Shown piece after piece: positions 45,483 to 58,980 of a stretch of 64,000 nucleotides of DNA. The stretch comes from Anisus vortex (taxonomy: Eukaryota > Mollusca > Gastropoda > Planorbidae). The translations under genes were made by a program, and so were the position numbers. The stretch covers positions 32,035,227 to 32,099,226 of the forward strand of contig OX421502.1 of assembly GCA_949126835.1 (NCBI GenBank), given 5' to 3'. Within the stretch, counting starts at the first letter, position 1, and each line of letters begins with the position of its first letter. Under the pieces are notes generated by a model, which was given only the letters and a program-made list of their open reading frames with translations, was not told the origin of the DNA and made no database searches.

Positions 45483-47805
45483 CTAAGAAGACTAGATGGT
45501 TGCACACAGGATACACAAGTGTATAAACATACAACGAGCAACTTCAGTAACATAAGAGACGATCTTTAGGTTCAGGAGTTTATCCTTAGTACTTCTCTTC
45601 TCTTCATACAGATCATACATAATATACAATCGATCTTCTATCTCATCTAGTAGCGTCTTTTCTAGTCTCAGTTCTATTCGTAACTAGGTAGTAGTAAACA
45701 TTGGTAGGGACGCACCAATCTCCACATCATAGTGCTGACACCTACATTCAATATCCATGCATACCTTCATACAAATAATATCATACTAACATAATATATA
45801 AACTACTCATTTACACCATCAACACGTAATGTAAAAAAATATTTTGAAGAACATTTTTTTTAAATAATAGCATTCTAACATAATATAACTTTCATACTTT
45901 TCATTCACATTCGATTTACATTTATTATCTTTCATACAAATATTTTGATTCGTACTAATTTACAGTTACTCATCAGACAATTAACCCTAGCCATCCTGTA
46001 GAACCATCCTAAAACTTAAATTATTGCCAACATAAGGGCAGAAAAGCTAAAGCAATACTTGTGTCTATAATAAATTGATCACACTACTGACTGTAACCAA
46101 TATATTTATATGATAATACATATATTGATTTAGGGGCGTGTAAAGAGAAAAAAAAAGAGCTGTGGGGGGGGGGGGGGGTAGAAAGCAAGAAATTTTAATG
46201 TGGGACACGACTACTGACTCACAAGATATAATACATCTCGAAACTACGCGCCATTTTTTTTACGTTTCTACCAACACCCCTTCACTTTCACACACTTCCC
46301 GGCTTGTTTTTTTGTTTTTTGTTTTTGTTTTGTTTTTCATTATCTAGATAAAAAGCAGTGAATGATTTGTTGGAACATAGCGGCATGATGTTCAGATGTC
46401 AGACGCCCCTCCCACTTCCCACAACACCCCCCCCCCCCCCCAGTTAGTCTTTTGAAATCTTAAGCAATATCCGGTAGTAGTTTTTTTTTTTTTGTTTTTT
46501 TTGTTGTTTTTTTTTATAGAAAAGAAAAGACTTGTATAAAAAAGTACACAAGGTAACAGAAACTATGCGAAATTAAACTTCAATTAATTGCTTTTTTTTA
46601 AAATTTAAATTTAATGTAGGGCCTGGTCGAGATGTGAAGAAAAAGAAAGATCCTTTTGAACTCCTTCCTGACAGAAATTCTGAAAGTTAAAAAGTAAAAC
46701 TAGTACTTAAGCAGTAGACTATAGGCCTGTAAAATGCAAAGTAAAAACCATGACTGCGCAAGAAACATTAGCTATATATATATAATATATTGGCTATATC
46801 GAATGGCTTTTATTATATCCATGGAATTGATTATAAGCATGGCTTTGCTTATGTGCACGGTTTTGATTAGGCCTATGTGCATGGCTTTGATTTTATCCCT
46901 GGTCTTTGATTACATCCATAGCTTTGATTAAATACATGGCTCTTATTATCTCCATTATATTCCAGACCCCATTCCAGACCCCCAACATTAGTGATAACAA
47001 TAAGGGTTCTTTTCACATCCTCCTTTCTAAATACTTTTTAATTATTTTTTTTTTTAGCTAATGAAGACGTTCCCACTTCCCCCCACCCTGTGTACTAACT
47101 ACATGTAACTCTATGGTAACTAAAAACGCTTTTTACAATATTATATAGTTGATTTCTATTGAAGCCCTCCTTCAGTCAGCGGGTTACCTCAGCGGGTCCT
47201 GCAGAGAGATATGAACCATGACTCCACTTGTACAAAATATAATCTTCCCTTGGTGATCGAGTTCTTTCCACTTGTAAATTATAGCAGCTAATGCACCCCC
47301 CCCCCCTTTTCTAATCCCCGATCCTTTCCTTCTCGGACCCCCTCGCTCCATTTTAACCCCGGCGTTCGTTTTATCGTTAGTCTCACTTGCTAATATTGAA
47401 ATAAATTTTAAGAAATGGAAGAGGAAAACAATACAAAAACTAAGGGGGGTTGGGGGGGGGGAGGGTACAGTGGCGGTATCCATGGATGGAGGATGCAATG
47501 AGGGGGCGTCAATCTGAGATTGATCCACGGAAGTCCATGATTAAAGGGAAACGTATCGCGGTATACGCCCCCCCCCCCCCCTCTCGCCGCCAGGGGCGAT
47601 GCGGCGTACGCCCCCGTCATCATAAAAGGGGGGAATTACTATTGAAATTAGCAAGTAGTTCACCGAGATGACCAACGGTCAAAGGGCAGATTTGACCGTC
47701 TAAGTAACGTAAGTTACAAATAGACGTATTGTGCCTCGAAATTGGGGGGGGGGGGGGGGGGGGAACGATTTAAGCGATCTATGCATAAACTTATGGTGCT
47801 CCGAA
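45483..47805. other. No gene recognised; homopolymer-rich
   Basis: AT-rich with long G, C and T runs (46165, 46427, 46482, 47567, 47745). Overlapping short frames near 47184-47670 result from poly-C and lack motifs. Confidence 0.5.
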
Positions 47806-48260
47806 TTGCACATTTATAGAGTAATCTTATCTTATATCATTATATTTTACAGACTCAAAATTGCACATTTATAGAAATTATCTTACCTTATAATATTATA
47901 TTTTACAGAATCAAAACTGCACATTAATAGAAGTATTCTTATCAATATTTATCTCAGTTAACATGCTTTAGAGCCCCACTGTCTTACTTATATGTTAGGT
48001 CGGTTATTTTGTTTTAGTTGTTTGATTTGTTCTATGTTTGTAATGTTTTGAATCATCATTTAGTTGTTTTTCTTATCTCTTGGCCTATAGATTGTACATG
48101 TGTTCTTTAATTGTATGTTAAATGCGCTCTGAGCTTACAGTATGTTTGCTGGCAGCGCTATACAAATGTCATTATTATTATTTTTTTTTTATTTTACAGA
48201 CTCAAAATTGCACATTAATAGAAATAATCTTATCTTATAATATTATATTTTACAGAAGCT
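47806..48260. repeat. 55-bp tandem array interrupted by a LINE tail
   Basis: TTGCACATTTATAGA ... ATTATATTTTACAGACTCAAAA recurs at 47806, 47861 and 47917, and again at 48208 after an inserted LINE 3' end. Period about 55-56 nt. Confidence 0.85.
47955..48192 (+). mobile_element. LINE 3' UTR fragment
   Basis: GCGCTCTGAGCTTACAGTATG then TTTGCTGGCAGCGCTATACAA and ATTATTATTATT match the 3' ends at 7550-7605 and 62045-62112. Heavily 5'-truncated insertion inside the tandem array. Confidence 0.8.
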
Positions 48261-48265
48261 CTTTC

Positions 48266-50514
48266 TGTGATATAGAAGATTATTGCGTACAAAATATATA
48301 GAACAAATGAATGGTACTCAATATTAGACATTGATACTAGCAATCAATAGATAGTTGTCCTTTGTAATTGCAATACAAAGAAGCAATTTTTCTGTAGACA
48401 TGTTGTTATTATAATACTCGAAACTTAGATAGATAGATATAAATCTTATATCATCGTTTCGTAATACTTCTCCTTCGTGACCAACCAAGATTGATATCAA
48501 ATAGGCCTAGACTATATAAGTATAAGTCTACATGTCACATTGTCAAAAATTGCAGGAATGAATCCTTACAGGCTTTCACAAGTTGATTGATTTTTTGTTG
48601 TTGTATATTTGCTACTGGAATATTTCTCTATGACGACCCAGTACTGTTTTTTTTTAAACAGATAAAGTATATAAAAATGTTTTAAAAAGTGTTTAAAATC
48701 CAAGATCTTTATAACCAAAGTATATTTATTTTGCAAGCGTCTTTTGTTCGTTTTTTGAAAATAAATTATCTATTATATAAAACAAATAATTTAATTAGGT
48801 AAGAGCATATTTATTATGCATAATGTACTTTAAGTATTTGACCTTTATTAAGATATTACTTTTTTACTGTGTTAATGTGCTTTAATCGCATACAAATAAA
48901 ATAAAATCATTATTAATTTGTTTTAAAATGTAAATAGTCCTTATTTGTGTGTATATGACACCATATTAATATAAATGTTAGATATAATATAATCAAAGAA
49001 GCATATCAGTGTAAGCTATACAAGAGTACAAGAGAGAGAGAAAGAGAGAGAGAGTAGGGGGGGGTGAGACAAAGAAAGTGAGCGTATGAATGCGTGATTG
49101 CTTAACTTTAAAAAGTTGATTGCATTTTGAGCCATTTTTTTTTACTTAGGCCTATATACAATGCGGCTAAATAAAATATAATTCATTGTTGGTCATTGTT
49201 TAACAGCGATACATAGAACTGACAGTCCCCAACATACACATACACAAGCAAACATATAAACACAGAAACATAGGCCTACACACACACACAAAACGTTAAC
49301 AATCTCCAAAAGACAAAACTAAAACGTAAGCTCCATCGGAACTTCCTCAGCAACTTGTTAACAACATTGCGCTCTGAAATAGTAAAAAGAAATTATAAGA
49401 GTAAAAGATGTAAAAGTTTGTTAAAATGAAAAGATTGCTGAGAAGAAACAATTTTTGTTTGAAGTAGTTTAAGCTTTATTAATAAGCAGAAAAAGACTAC
49501 AAATCTAGGTGAAGGGAAACAACTGAGATAAAATCAAATCCGAGTGTAAGGTAAGGGAAGCAACACTGTTAATGTTTTTAAAAAGTAGAAAAATTAAAAT
49601 ACTGGTACAAGAAGGGAAAGAAAAAAGTTACTATGTCATAAACTAAATTAATATATACAAAAAAAAAAAAAGATTAAATATTCATTAAATTGTATTGAAA
49701 AAAATGGATGATAATAATATAACAAAATGTAATGATAGAATAAAAATAAACACGAAAAATACAACCAATATAGATCTAATTATTAAACGAAAATAAAACA
49801 AATTAAAGTAGCAAGCTGAGTGCAAACAGAATATCAAAAAGTGTAACAAAACAAAATAATCATGTCGCAATTTAAATAAATTATAACATAAAATTAAATG
49901 AATTAGCATAGCAACGGAAATAAACATTCAACGTGAATACTATTTACATTATAAATAGGCTACTGTTTCAACTAAACTCCATTTTAATTCTTTAATACAG
50001 TTCCATCTGGCAAGTTATTTTAATAAGCCAGATTTCAATGTTTGACAACAAAGAGTAAGTACTGTAGTCGCACCCACAGAGTATAGACAGGTCGATGTAA
50101 TCAAAATAGTTTGGCGGACAAAAAAAAAACACCACCATGAAATCTAGTCTATTCTGTGGTCGTACCAGTGCCTCACAAAGGGAAGGGCTGAGGGGGCATA
50201 TGCACTGGGGTGATAATTCTTGGGGGCGGCAAATATAACCTAAGTTCATGCCAGACATTTAAGGAGAGTTGAAAGGGAAATAAAAATTGAAACACAATTT
50301 GTGATCGAAAGGAATAATGAATAAAGATGGTAGAAGTTTCGAATCTGACACTTTGATGGAGATGGATTTTGACGGTGTCATTAAAGACTTTGCTCATGGT
50401 GAAATACGGACAATATTGATGTAATTGTGTAATTCTTAATAAGCAATAGCATTTTAAAATTTCTTTAATCATAATAATTAACTAAGCGCAGGCACTAAAC
50501 AAAGCAGTTACATT
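48266..50514. other. AT-rich spacer, nothing recognised
   Basis: Includes a GA repeat at 49031-49055 and a CA stretch near 49270. Frames have no recognisable domain. Confidence 0.5.
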
Positions 50515-50760
50515 ATAAATAAATAAATAAATAAATAATAACGGTGCTTATATAGCGCATATCCCGTTGGTGACAGTTCTATGCGCAGTTACAGAATACA
50601 GACAGACAACGATATATGTAGTAATACGCTAATTCTGCTGACGAAATAGGTGAGTCTTCAGCCGGCTCCTGAAGGTGTCATAGCTAGGGCTCTGGCGAAG
50701 CTGTAGTGGGAGGTGATTCCAAGCGGACGGTCCTGCGTAGGAAAATGAACGTTCGCCAGC
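50515..50760 (-). mobile_element. LINE 3' end, part 2 (separated by hAT insertion)
   Basis: On the minus strand it translates as ERSFSYAGPSAWNHLPLQLR then QSPSYDTFRSRLKTHLFRQQ and a stop. It ends in GCGCTATATAAGCACCG and an (ATTT)n tail. This is the extreme C-terminus and tail of a CR1/L2-like LINE whose upstream part is at 52915-53270. Confidence 0.85.
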
Positions 50761-52914
50761 GGACACTAGCCCAGACCTGCCTACCCGTACGCTTTGGGCG
50801 TATTTTCGTACGCTTTAGGATACAAAATACGGCTGTTACACCGAGCGTCTTAAAAATACGACTTCTTGAATAAAAAAATATGATTTCGCAATTTTTCGAT
50901 TTATTTCTATTCTTTTCGGTAATTAGACGATCACTAAACCGCAGTTACATAAAACCGATGTTTTGATTGGTCGAAAATGGATATCCTCTGTTTCAATACC
51001 TAACTTGTTACACGGCGCGGCGACCTTGACCTGATATCCTTTTTTTCCTCTCTCGCAAATATCCAAATTCGGCGATCAAAAGTATGGTTGACAGCAAACT
51101 TACACAGCGTGCACGAAATCATGATGAAGAAGAAGCTTCCGATTCTGCTCCGAGTAAAAAAGCGAAGGGGTAGGCTATTCTGCTTGGGTGCAAGAGTTTA
51201 GAGTGCCGGCTATCGGCCAATTTAAGTTTTGGGAAACTATAAATGATCAACTTTTTTCTTTCATGAAAACTTAAAAGGCGAAATAAAACGCATGTGTGAT
51301 TCTATATTTATTTTTAGGTCAGGGTTTCCCCAGTTTTTTGCTTTCGTGGCCCGGTAATTTGTATAGGCCTACTCGTGCCTCCGGAGTTTTACAAACTTTT
51401 TTTTTAGCGCAATCCCGTAATGTAGCTTTTTTTGGACCCTGCAGTTTCATTCTTGACGTTTTATTTTACTAACGGAGAGATTAAAACTCGTTGTTTTCAT
51501 TACAATAAAACTTTTGTTTATCAGCCTACTAAATCGAAAGCAACTATTTATTAATAGACTTGATCTCGGCTCAACGTCGGGGTTTCAATTATTGCTATCA
51601 ATGATTCAATGATGTAAAATCGTCACTATAAACTTGTTTTTGTACAACACGGAGCTCGCTGTAGGCCTACACGGCGCGGCGACCTTGACCTGATATCCTT
51701 TTTTTCCTCTCTCGCAAATGTCCAAAGTATAACATCGTGCACGAAATCATGAAACAGATGACGAAGAAGCTTCCGAGTCTGCTCCGAGTAAAAAAGCGAA
51801 GGTGTATTCTGCTCGGAAGCAAAAGTTTATAAATAAATATTCTATGAAATATAAGTACTTGCATGTGTCATTGAAAAGTGACACATCGGCACACTGCACT
51901 ATTTGTCATATCGACTTCTTGGTGGGACACGGAGGGCTCTATGACTGTAAGAGACATGACGAATCGGAGTCGCACCAGAAACTGGCTGTTGAGAAAGAAA
52001 AGTCTAGGCCTACACAAAATATTAGGTCTTTTCTTGTGAAGCCTGAGCCCGTCGCTGGGGAGGAGCAACTTCAGCATGATGTGACTCGTGCAGAAGCAAT
52101 GATTTGCAACATCATTGTTGACAATAACTGGTCGCTGTCGTGCTCTGATGTGCTGACAAAGGCTGTGGCGTCGATGTTGACTTGTTGATGCATGCAGAAG
52201 TGGCAGACGTCAAATTGCAGGAGTCTTGCAGGTTCAGCAATCTGGAATTCATCATCAACAGATTTCCTGTCCTGGTCACCAACACCTCACTAGACAAAGT
52301 TGCTGAGCAGGTCTGCCTATATCAATCTACTGATGTGTCAGGGTGCATCAAGGACAGAATTGGTTTTCTATTGCTGAAATGAAGCATGAAGATACTGACA
52401 GCTTGATGTTTGAAGACTTGGCGAATGTGATGTTGGGGCTTCTCACCATACCACACAGCAGTGCCCAAGGCGAACGTGTTTTCATCTGTGTCAGGAAGAA
52501 CCGGACACCACAGCATTCCTCAATGTCTGACCAGACCATGAAGAGCCTTCTGGTGCTCAAGTCCCGACCAGTGGGCATTTTGGAGTCTGTAAAGGCTCTT
52601 AATGATAAAGACTTAAAACTGCTGAAAGGGGGCATACTACCAGAGTCTAAAAAAGAATGACCGAACTAGCTGAAGTAACCAAATGGAGGAGGACAGAAAA
52701 ATTATGAACACACACCAGCTGTCTATTTTGTTAACATTTTCAACATAGATTTATTAAATTGTGCTGAAAATACAAAACAGATTTTCTTTGCTTGTTTTAA
52801 ACATTAAATGAAACAACTGTTTACATTTTAATGACTATTATTTTGAATAATTGGTGCGATAGATGACAATTATTATTGCATAGTACACTTGACCTCGGAA
52901 AAGTACACTTTAGC
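50761..52914 (+). mobile_element. hAT transposon relic inserted into a LINE
   Basis: It divides one LINE 3' end into two parts. Its edges (CAGACCTGCCTACCC at the left, TAGTACAC ... TTTAGCCC at the right) adjoin CACTAGCC and CTTTAGCC, a possible decayed 8-bp duplication. It contains transposase pieces at 51802-52660. A 5' block of about 170 bp (51010-51180) is repeated at 51669-51840. Confidence 0.75.
51727..52660 (+). pseudogene. hAT transposase, BED finger and C-terminal dimerisation domain, central part missing
   Basis: The frame at 51802-52188 holds a BED-type zinc finger (HCTICH ... KRHDESESHQK; Cys32, Cys35, His52, His58 of the frame). A frameshift near 52180 leads to RFPVLVTNTSLDKVAEQV. 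Another leads to the frame 52343-52660, with LLTIPHSSAQGERVF and RKNRTPQHSSMSDQT, the hATC dimerisation block. The DDE catalytic core (usually several hundred residues) is absent, so it cannot be active. BED and hATC identity is family knowledge; the deletion is seen directly. Confidence 0.85.
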
Positions 52915-53270
52915 CCTCTCAAGAATACTCCAAGCGTTTTTCCAGAGTAGACAGGTCTGCTAGCCTCACACGAGGGATCCGCAGAGTAAGCGCGTCAGAA
53001 GCCGAACGAAGTGGGCGGGACTGGTTGTAGAGCTCCATACAAGAGCGAAGATAATCCGGGGCGCAGTTACTCAGGCACTTATAACAGAGGGAAGCCAGCT
53101 TATATGAGATCAGGTTGTTGATGGGTAGCCAGTGCAGAGATCGGAGCAGAGGATTGATATTATTTGACTTCTTCTTCTTGAGAACCAGTCGGGCTGTGCA
53201 GTTCTGGATACGTTGGAGTCCTTGAAGGGAGGAGGCCGAGAGACCAGCCAAAAGCAAGGGGGCATCACTG
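52915..53270 (-). mobile_element. LINE reverse transcriptase C-terminal fragment, part 1
   Basis: The minus strand reads LAGLSASSLQGLQRIQNCTA then RLVLKKKKS ... LRSLHWLPI ... KLASLCYKCLSNCAPDYL, the conserved post-RT region of CR1/L2 LINEs (compare IASLCHQCL at 61660). It breaks off where the hAT element begins and resumes at 50760. Confidence 0.85.
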
Positions 53271-53504
53271 AAACTTATGCCCTGGGGGCGCTACATAGAC
53301 TTGTGAAGGCCCTGGGTCGTACCATCACCTTATTTGCATCCAAAAAAAAGTTATAGTTAAAAAAAACTTATGTTAGCATTTGCTAATCAAAACACACACA
53401 CAAAAAAAAAAGAATAGACTTGTGGAAAAAAATTACGACAAGAAAATTATAAAAATTAAAAAAAATAAATTTGAAACAATTTAAAAGTAACTAAAAAAAA
53501 ACCG

Positions 53505-53745
53505 CAGGGACACGGTGGACAAGCTGGCGTTCCGAAGGTTCTGGGTTCGAATCCTGATGAAGGCTAGGATTTCTTCTCGGGTTTTGAAGTGTTTTCCTAC
53601 CCAACTCTAATGGGGATAAAGTAAAGGCGGCTGGGCATTGTGCTTGCCACACAATCTCCTAGTATGCCGTGTCCACAGAAACTGGTAGGCTGCTTCACCG
53701 GCCCTATGTATCAATTTGGTCCGACGGGATACTTTACTTTACTTT
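53505..53745 (+). mobile_element. tRNA-derived SINE, family A, near full length
   Basis: Head with GGGACACGGTGGACAAGCTG and B box GGGTTCGAATCCTG, body CTACCCAACTCTAATGG and GGCGGCTGGGCATTGTGC, end GGTCCGACGGGATACTTTAC. A short internal deletion removes the GGGTACCTGAC part. Confidence 0.85.
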
Positions 53746-53933
53746 AAAAAGAAAAACGTAAAAACAGAAATGTAAACAACTTTTCAAAAATTCAATAAAT
53801 TAAAAAAGTTATGGAATATATTTTTATCCCACAATGTAAACGAATGTTACTGAAATACAAAGAAAAAATAAATAGAATAAAATATCAATTTAAAATTAAA
53901 ATCTAAATTAATCTATAAATCTATAGATTAAGT

Positions 53934-54138
53934 CAGATATCGACAACCTTTTGCTATTAGTGTGCCAAGGTAGGATTTCTAACTCATTCAGCGTGCCAAC
54001 AGTCATAAAGTCATACTGCTGTTGTTGTTGTTTTGTTGTAACGAGACTTGAATTGCCTTTTTGTGGGTCTTCCGCGTGCCAGTGAAAATCGCTCTGCTTT
54101 CCAAGTCTGGCAATCGTGTCATGGGTTGCCGACCCCTG
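53934..54138 (-). mobile_element. hAT-type MITE, 205 bp
   Basis: Ends CAGATATCGACAACCTTTTG and GGGTTGCCGACCCCTG. Flanking GATTAAGT (53926-53933) and GACTAAGT (54139-54146) form an 8-bp duplication with one change. Interior matches 40091-40296. Confidence 0.88.
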
Positions 54139-54370
54139 GACTAAGTTATCCAATTGTTAAAAAAAGGGGCAACAACAACAAAACCCACAAAGCTATTTAA
54201 ATATTTGTTTAAAAAAATAAATATGGTGCATAGGGCAATAAAAAGATAGAGCTAACCAAAATTTTAACAAAGGCATTCAGGGAAGCGGTTTAATGAGGCA
54301 CTAGCAGGTGGTCAGATATTCGACTAGTGTGATTCGCTGTCATTGTTGACCTGTTTTCAATGAACAAAAG

Positions 54371-56308
<1,938 letters not shown>

Positions 56309-56429
56309 ATGCATCTCTCTGCAACAGGTTCCAGAGTTCTCCTCGCGAGCATTCTGGTTTCATATTTGGCCATGTCGCTGACCGCTGCTGACAAATGGGC
56401 ATCTGTAGATGATTATGATGATTTTGAAG
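56309..56429 (+). CDS. Secreted sushi-domain protein, exon 1 (signal peptide)
   Basis: Starts at ATG in context GCACCATGC and encodes 40 codons plus one base. Residues about 9-25 form a hydrophobic core (RVLLASILVSYLAMSLTA) typical of a signal peptide, with likely cleavage after the TA/A residues. An acidic segment with DDYDDFE follows. The exon ends at a good donor GAAG/GTAAAT (phase 1) and continues in frame into exon 2. It is too short to show as a long frame. A bZIP-like TGAGTCAT lies about 420 nt upstream, significance unknown. The family of the full protein is not identifiable. Confidence 0.7.
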
Positions 56430-56654
56430 GTAAATTTTTACTCACATTCACTATTATTTTCTTATAGACCCATTATAGACCCATTGTTGTTTTCTGTCTT
56501 CGTAATTTAACAGAATCTTTTTTTTTATAATATGCACCTATTTCATTAAACGTTCTTGCAGACAATCGTTTCTTTATTCTCTCACTTAGTAATTCATTTG
56601 TTTACGCTTTCACGTGTGAATGCCATTCGATTCAATCGGTATTCAAGGTTTCAT

Positions 56655-56930
56655 TCAAATATTCACTCAACCTGTCACACATTTACACACACATTCACTC
56701 AACCTCTCACGCATTCACACAGACATTCACTCAACCTCTAACGCATTCACACTCACATCCAATCAACCTGTCACGTATTCACACTCACATTCACTCAACC
56801 TGTCACGTATTCACACTCACATTCACTCAACCTGTTACTCTATTTATTCACACATTCACTTACACTGTCACGCATCTTACACAAACATATTCACTCAAAC
56901 TGTCACGCAATCAAACACTCATTCTCTCAC
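56655..56930. repeat. 32-bp minisatellite in intron 1 of the sushi gene
   Basis: CATTCACTCAACCTGTCACG recurs about every 32 nt from 56663 to 56840, then decays to 56930. A 180-codon frame across it and exon 2 is in the wrong frame for the sushi protein. Confidence 0.9.
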
Positions 56931-56978
56931 TCATGAACAACTCAGAATTAAACCTTGTCGTGTTTTTCCTATCCACAG

Positions 56979-57072
56979 AAGACATAGAGAAAGACATTCC
57001 ATGCCCAGAACCTGTTCAAATCGCCAATGGCGAGACCGTCGTCTGGGGAGAAGGGATGCTTCTAGAGTACAG
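56979..57072 (+). CDS. Secreted sushi-domain protein, exon 2 (start of CCP module)
   Basis: Acceptor ATCCACAG and donor TACAG/GTAAAC bound 94 nt that continue exon 1 in frame (phase 1 in, phase 2 out). The product reads EDIEKDIPCPEPVQIANG, then ETVVWGEGMLLEY. The pattern Cys-Pro-x-Pro ... Asn-Gly ... Gly ... Leu-x-Tyr is the first half of a complement control (sushi/CCP) domain, here lacking its later cysteines, which would be in the next exon. I did not find exon 3 among the repeats to 64000, so the gene probably continues past the window. Sushi proteins are usually extracellular adhesion, immune or matrix factors; no specific role can be claimed. Confidence 0.65.
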
Positions 57073-57575
57073 GTAAACTGGACAAATGTCACAATGCCCG
57101 TAGAGTGCCTGCGTGTTCTATTGTCTGAAAAGGGGCGGGGGTTCGTGTTTCTATTCTTATGACGTATAATAATAGGAAATGCTTATCGTGCATGACGGAG
57201 CCGCTAGCAGGGATGTCGACCCGCCCCCCCCCCCCTCCTTTCCCCAGTGTCAATGCTGGAGTGTTCAGTTTTTTCGCGAAACTTTATCAGAAGTGAAAAG
57301 TAATGTTTAAAATCAGACAATAATAATAAAGCAATTGTTCTCGTATAGAGCTGCCAACAAATATATTGTAAGTTCATAGCACATTTAAAACTAGGCAGAA
57401 AAAAACATAAATAAAAAAAATAATTCTATACCAGAACTGGACTAAAATTCTCCAGGCTACGTGTGTCTGCAAAAACCGTTTTTAGATTACATCACAAAAT
57501 ATAATACCATTTGAATAATCCAAACATTTTCTAAGAAAACACAGGATACAACAAAATATGTTAGTGTTCTTAATC

Positions 57576-57608
57576 TCTCTCTCTCTCTCTCTCTCTCTTT
57601 CTCCCTCT

Positions 57609-57675
<67 letters not shown>
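57576..57675. repeat. (CT)n-(AT)n-(AG)n palindromic microsatellite
   Basis: CT dinucleotides, about 50 nt of AT, then AG dinucleotides, together self-complementary, so able to form a cruciform or hairpin. Confidence 0.95.
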
Positions 57676-57676
57676 T

Positions 57677-57965
57677 ATGTGGTATCCGATCCCCATTAAT
57701 TAATTTAAAGACACGTGACCTTATCGTCTCATATTTTATCTTTGCGATATTAGTTCTGACATGTCTTCTGCCTGTGTGTTTGGAATCCGATCCCCATTGG
57801 TCATTTAAAGGCACGTGATATTATTGTCTCATATTTTACATTTGCGATCTTGCTTCTGACATGTCTCCTGCCTAGCTGAGTTGTTAATGTACCCGACCGC
57901 CATGCGGGCAACCCAGGTTCGATTCCCTACTGATACCTTTTTTTTTTCCATTATTATTTTTTAAA
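57677..57965 (+). mobile_element. tRNA-like repeat, family B, copy 3, with 101-bp internal duplication
   Basis: ATCCGATCCCCATTNN with CTCATATTTTA occurs at 57683 and again at 57784. It is followed by the tRNA-like part CCTAGCTGAGTTGTTAATG ... GACCGCCATGCGGGC ... GGTTCGATTCCC (57870-57932). Same order as 6049-6470 read on the minus strand. Confidence 0.75.
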
Positions 57966-58589
57966 ATTTCCATTAATATTACTTTTTTCTTAAAAGATTC
58001 GACGGAATTTCAGGACTTCAAGTTTTCCATAATGTTTTCATTACGTAAAATCTAAAAATAATATTTTAGACGGGTCTCCTCCACATGTATAGTTCTAACT
58101 TTTTGTTATATAAAAATATTAAGACATGCTTTGTTTAAAAACCCGATTAGGCCTACAATATTTATTTTAATAACTTTTAAAAATGTTTTCAGTAAATAAA
58201 TATTAATTAGATCTATGTTTTTAAAATTATGATTGCTTTCTGTTGACTTGTAGGCCTATGTAAGCATATCTTTTTAAAAGACTTGCATATTTTTAACGAT
58301 AGTCAATGGCACGCGAGAGACCTCCAAGGGGTGTTCTTTTTATTGATGGAAAAACAAGAACATTTTCCGGTTCTGAATGAGGAAATCTGACTGTTAAAGC
58401 CGATGTTTCTGAATGACATAGCGACACATTTCAGTGAGTTGAAGTTGCATTTACAAAGACCACTGGAGTAGATTTGCATTGAAACTGGACATATCTTGCC
58501 TTGAAATCAATTTCAATACATTTAACTACATGTAGGTACATCCCTATATTTAGGCATATATTAAGATAGATAGTTGGGCTTTTTCAGAA

Positions 58590-58980
58590 GTATATCGAAG
58601 CACTGAAAGCGGAGTTTTCTAATCAAAGGCAAGACTTTCAAATTGATGGACTAATTTTTTCATACCACATCAAGCCTAACTTGTTTAATCTTACTACAAC
58701 TTTCTTAGATGTAGATCTTGTTTTAAGTAGAAGGATATTGGCGATTTTAAAGTGTAGCAAGTTGAATTTTAAACATTTAAAAAATGGGTATACCAATCTA
58801 CCCATTTGCGGAAAAATATCTGGAAGGAAGCTGCTTAGGAAAGTCGTCTTCTATTCTCAACTGCTATGTCTAGAGTCTATACATTCGCTCTTTTACTTTC
58901 AGCTTTTGGTTCAACTTACACTTGTGAACAGATATTCTCGCACATGAAAGCTTTTTTAAGCATACAAAGAGGTCACCTAC
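58590..58980 (+). pseudogene. hAT transposase C-terminal relic
   Basis: Pieces read EALKAEFSNQRQDFQIDG, LFNLTTTFLDVDLV, LLRKVVFYSQLL and, after shifts, STYTCEQIFSHMK-like sequence. This order resembles hAT transposases of the GTF2IRD2/SCAND3-like group, where the last block is the dimerisation region. Several stops and shifts. The corresponding segments in the other copies are even more decayed. Confidence 0.6.

Noticed and set aside
47184..47671. Overlapping Pro-rich frames on both strands
   Set aside because: Due to poly-C and C-rich tracts, no conserved motif.
56620..57162. 180-codon frame through intron 1 and exon 2 of the sushi gene
   Set aside because: Reads the minisatellite and then exon 2 in the wrong frame. 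The frame that gives a CCP pattern joins exon 1 by splicing.
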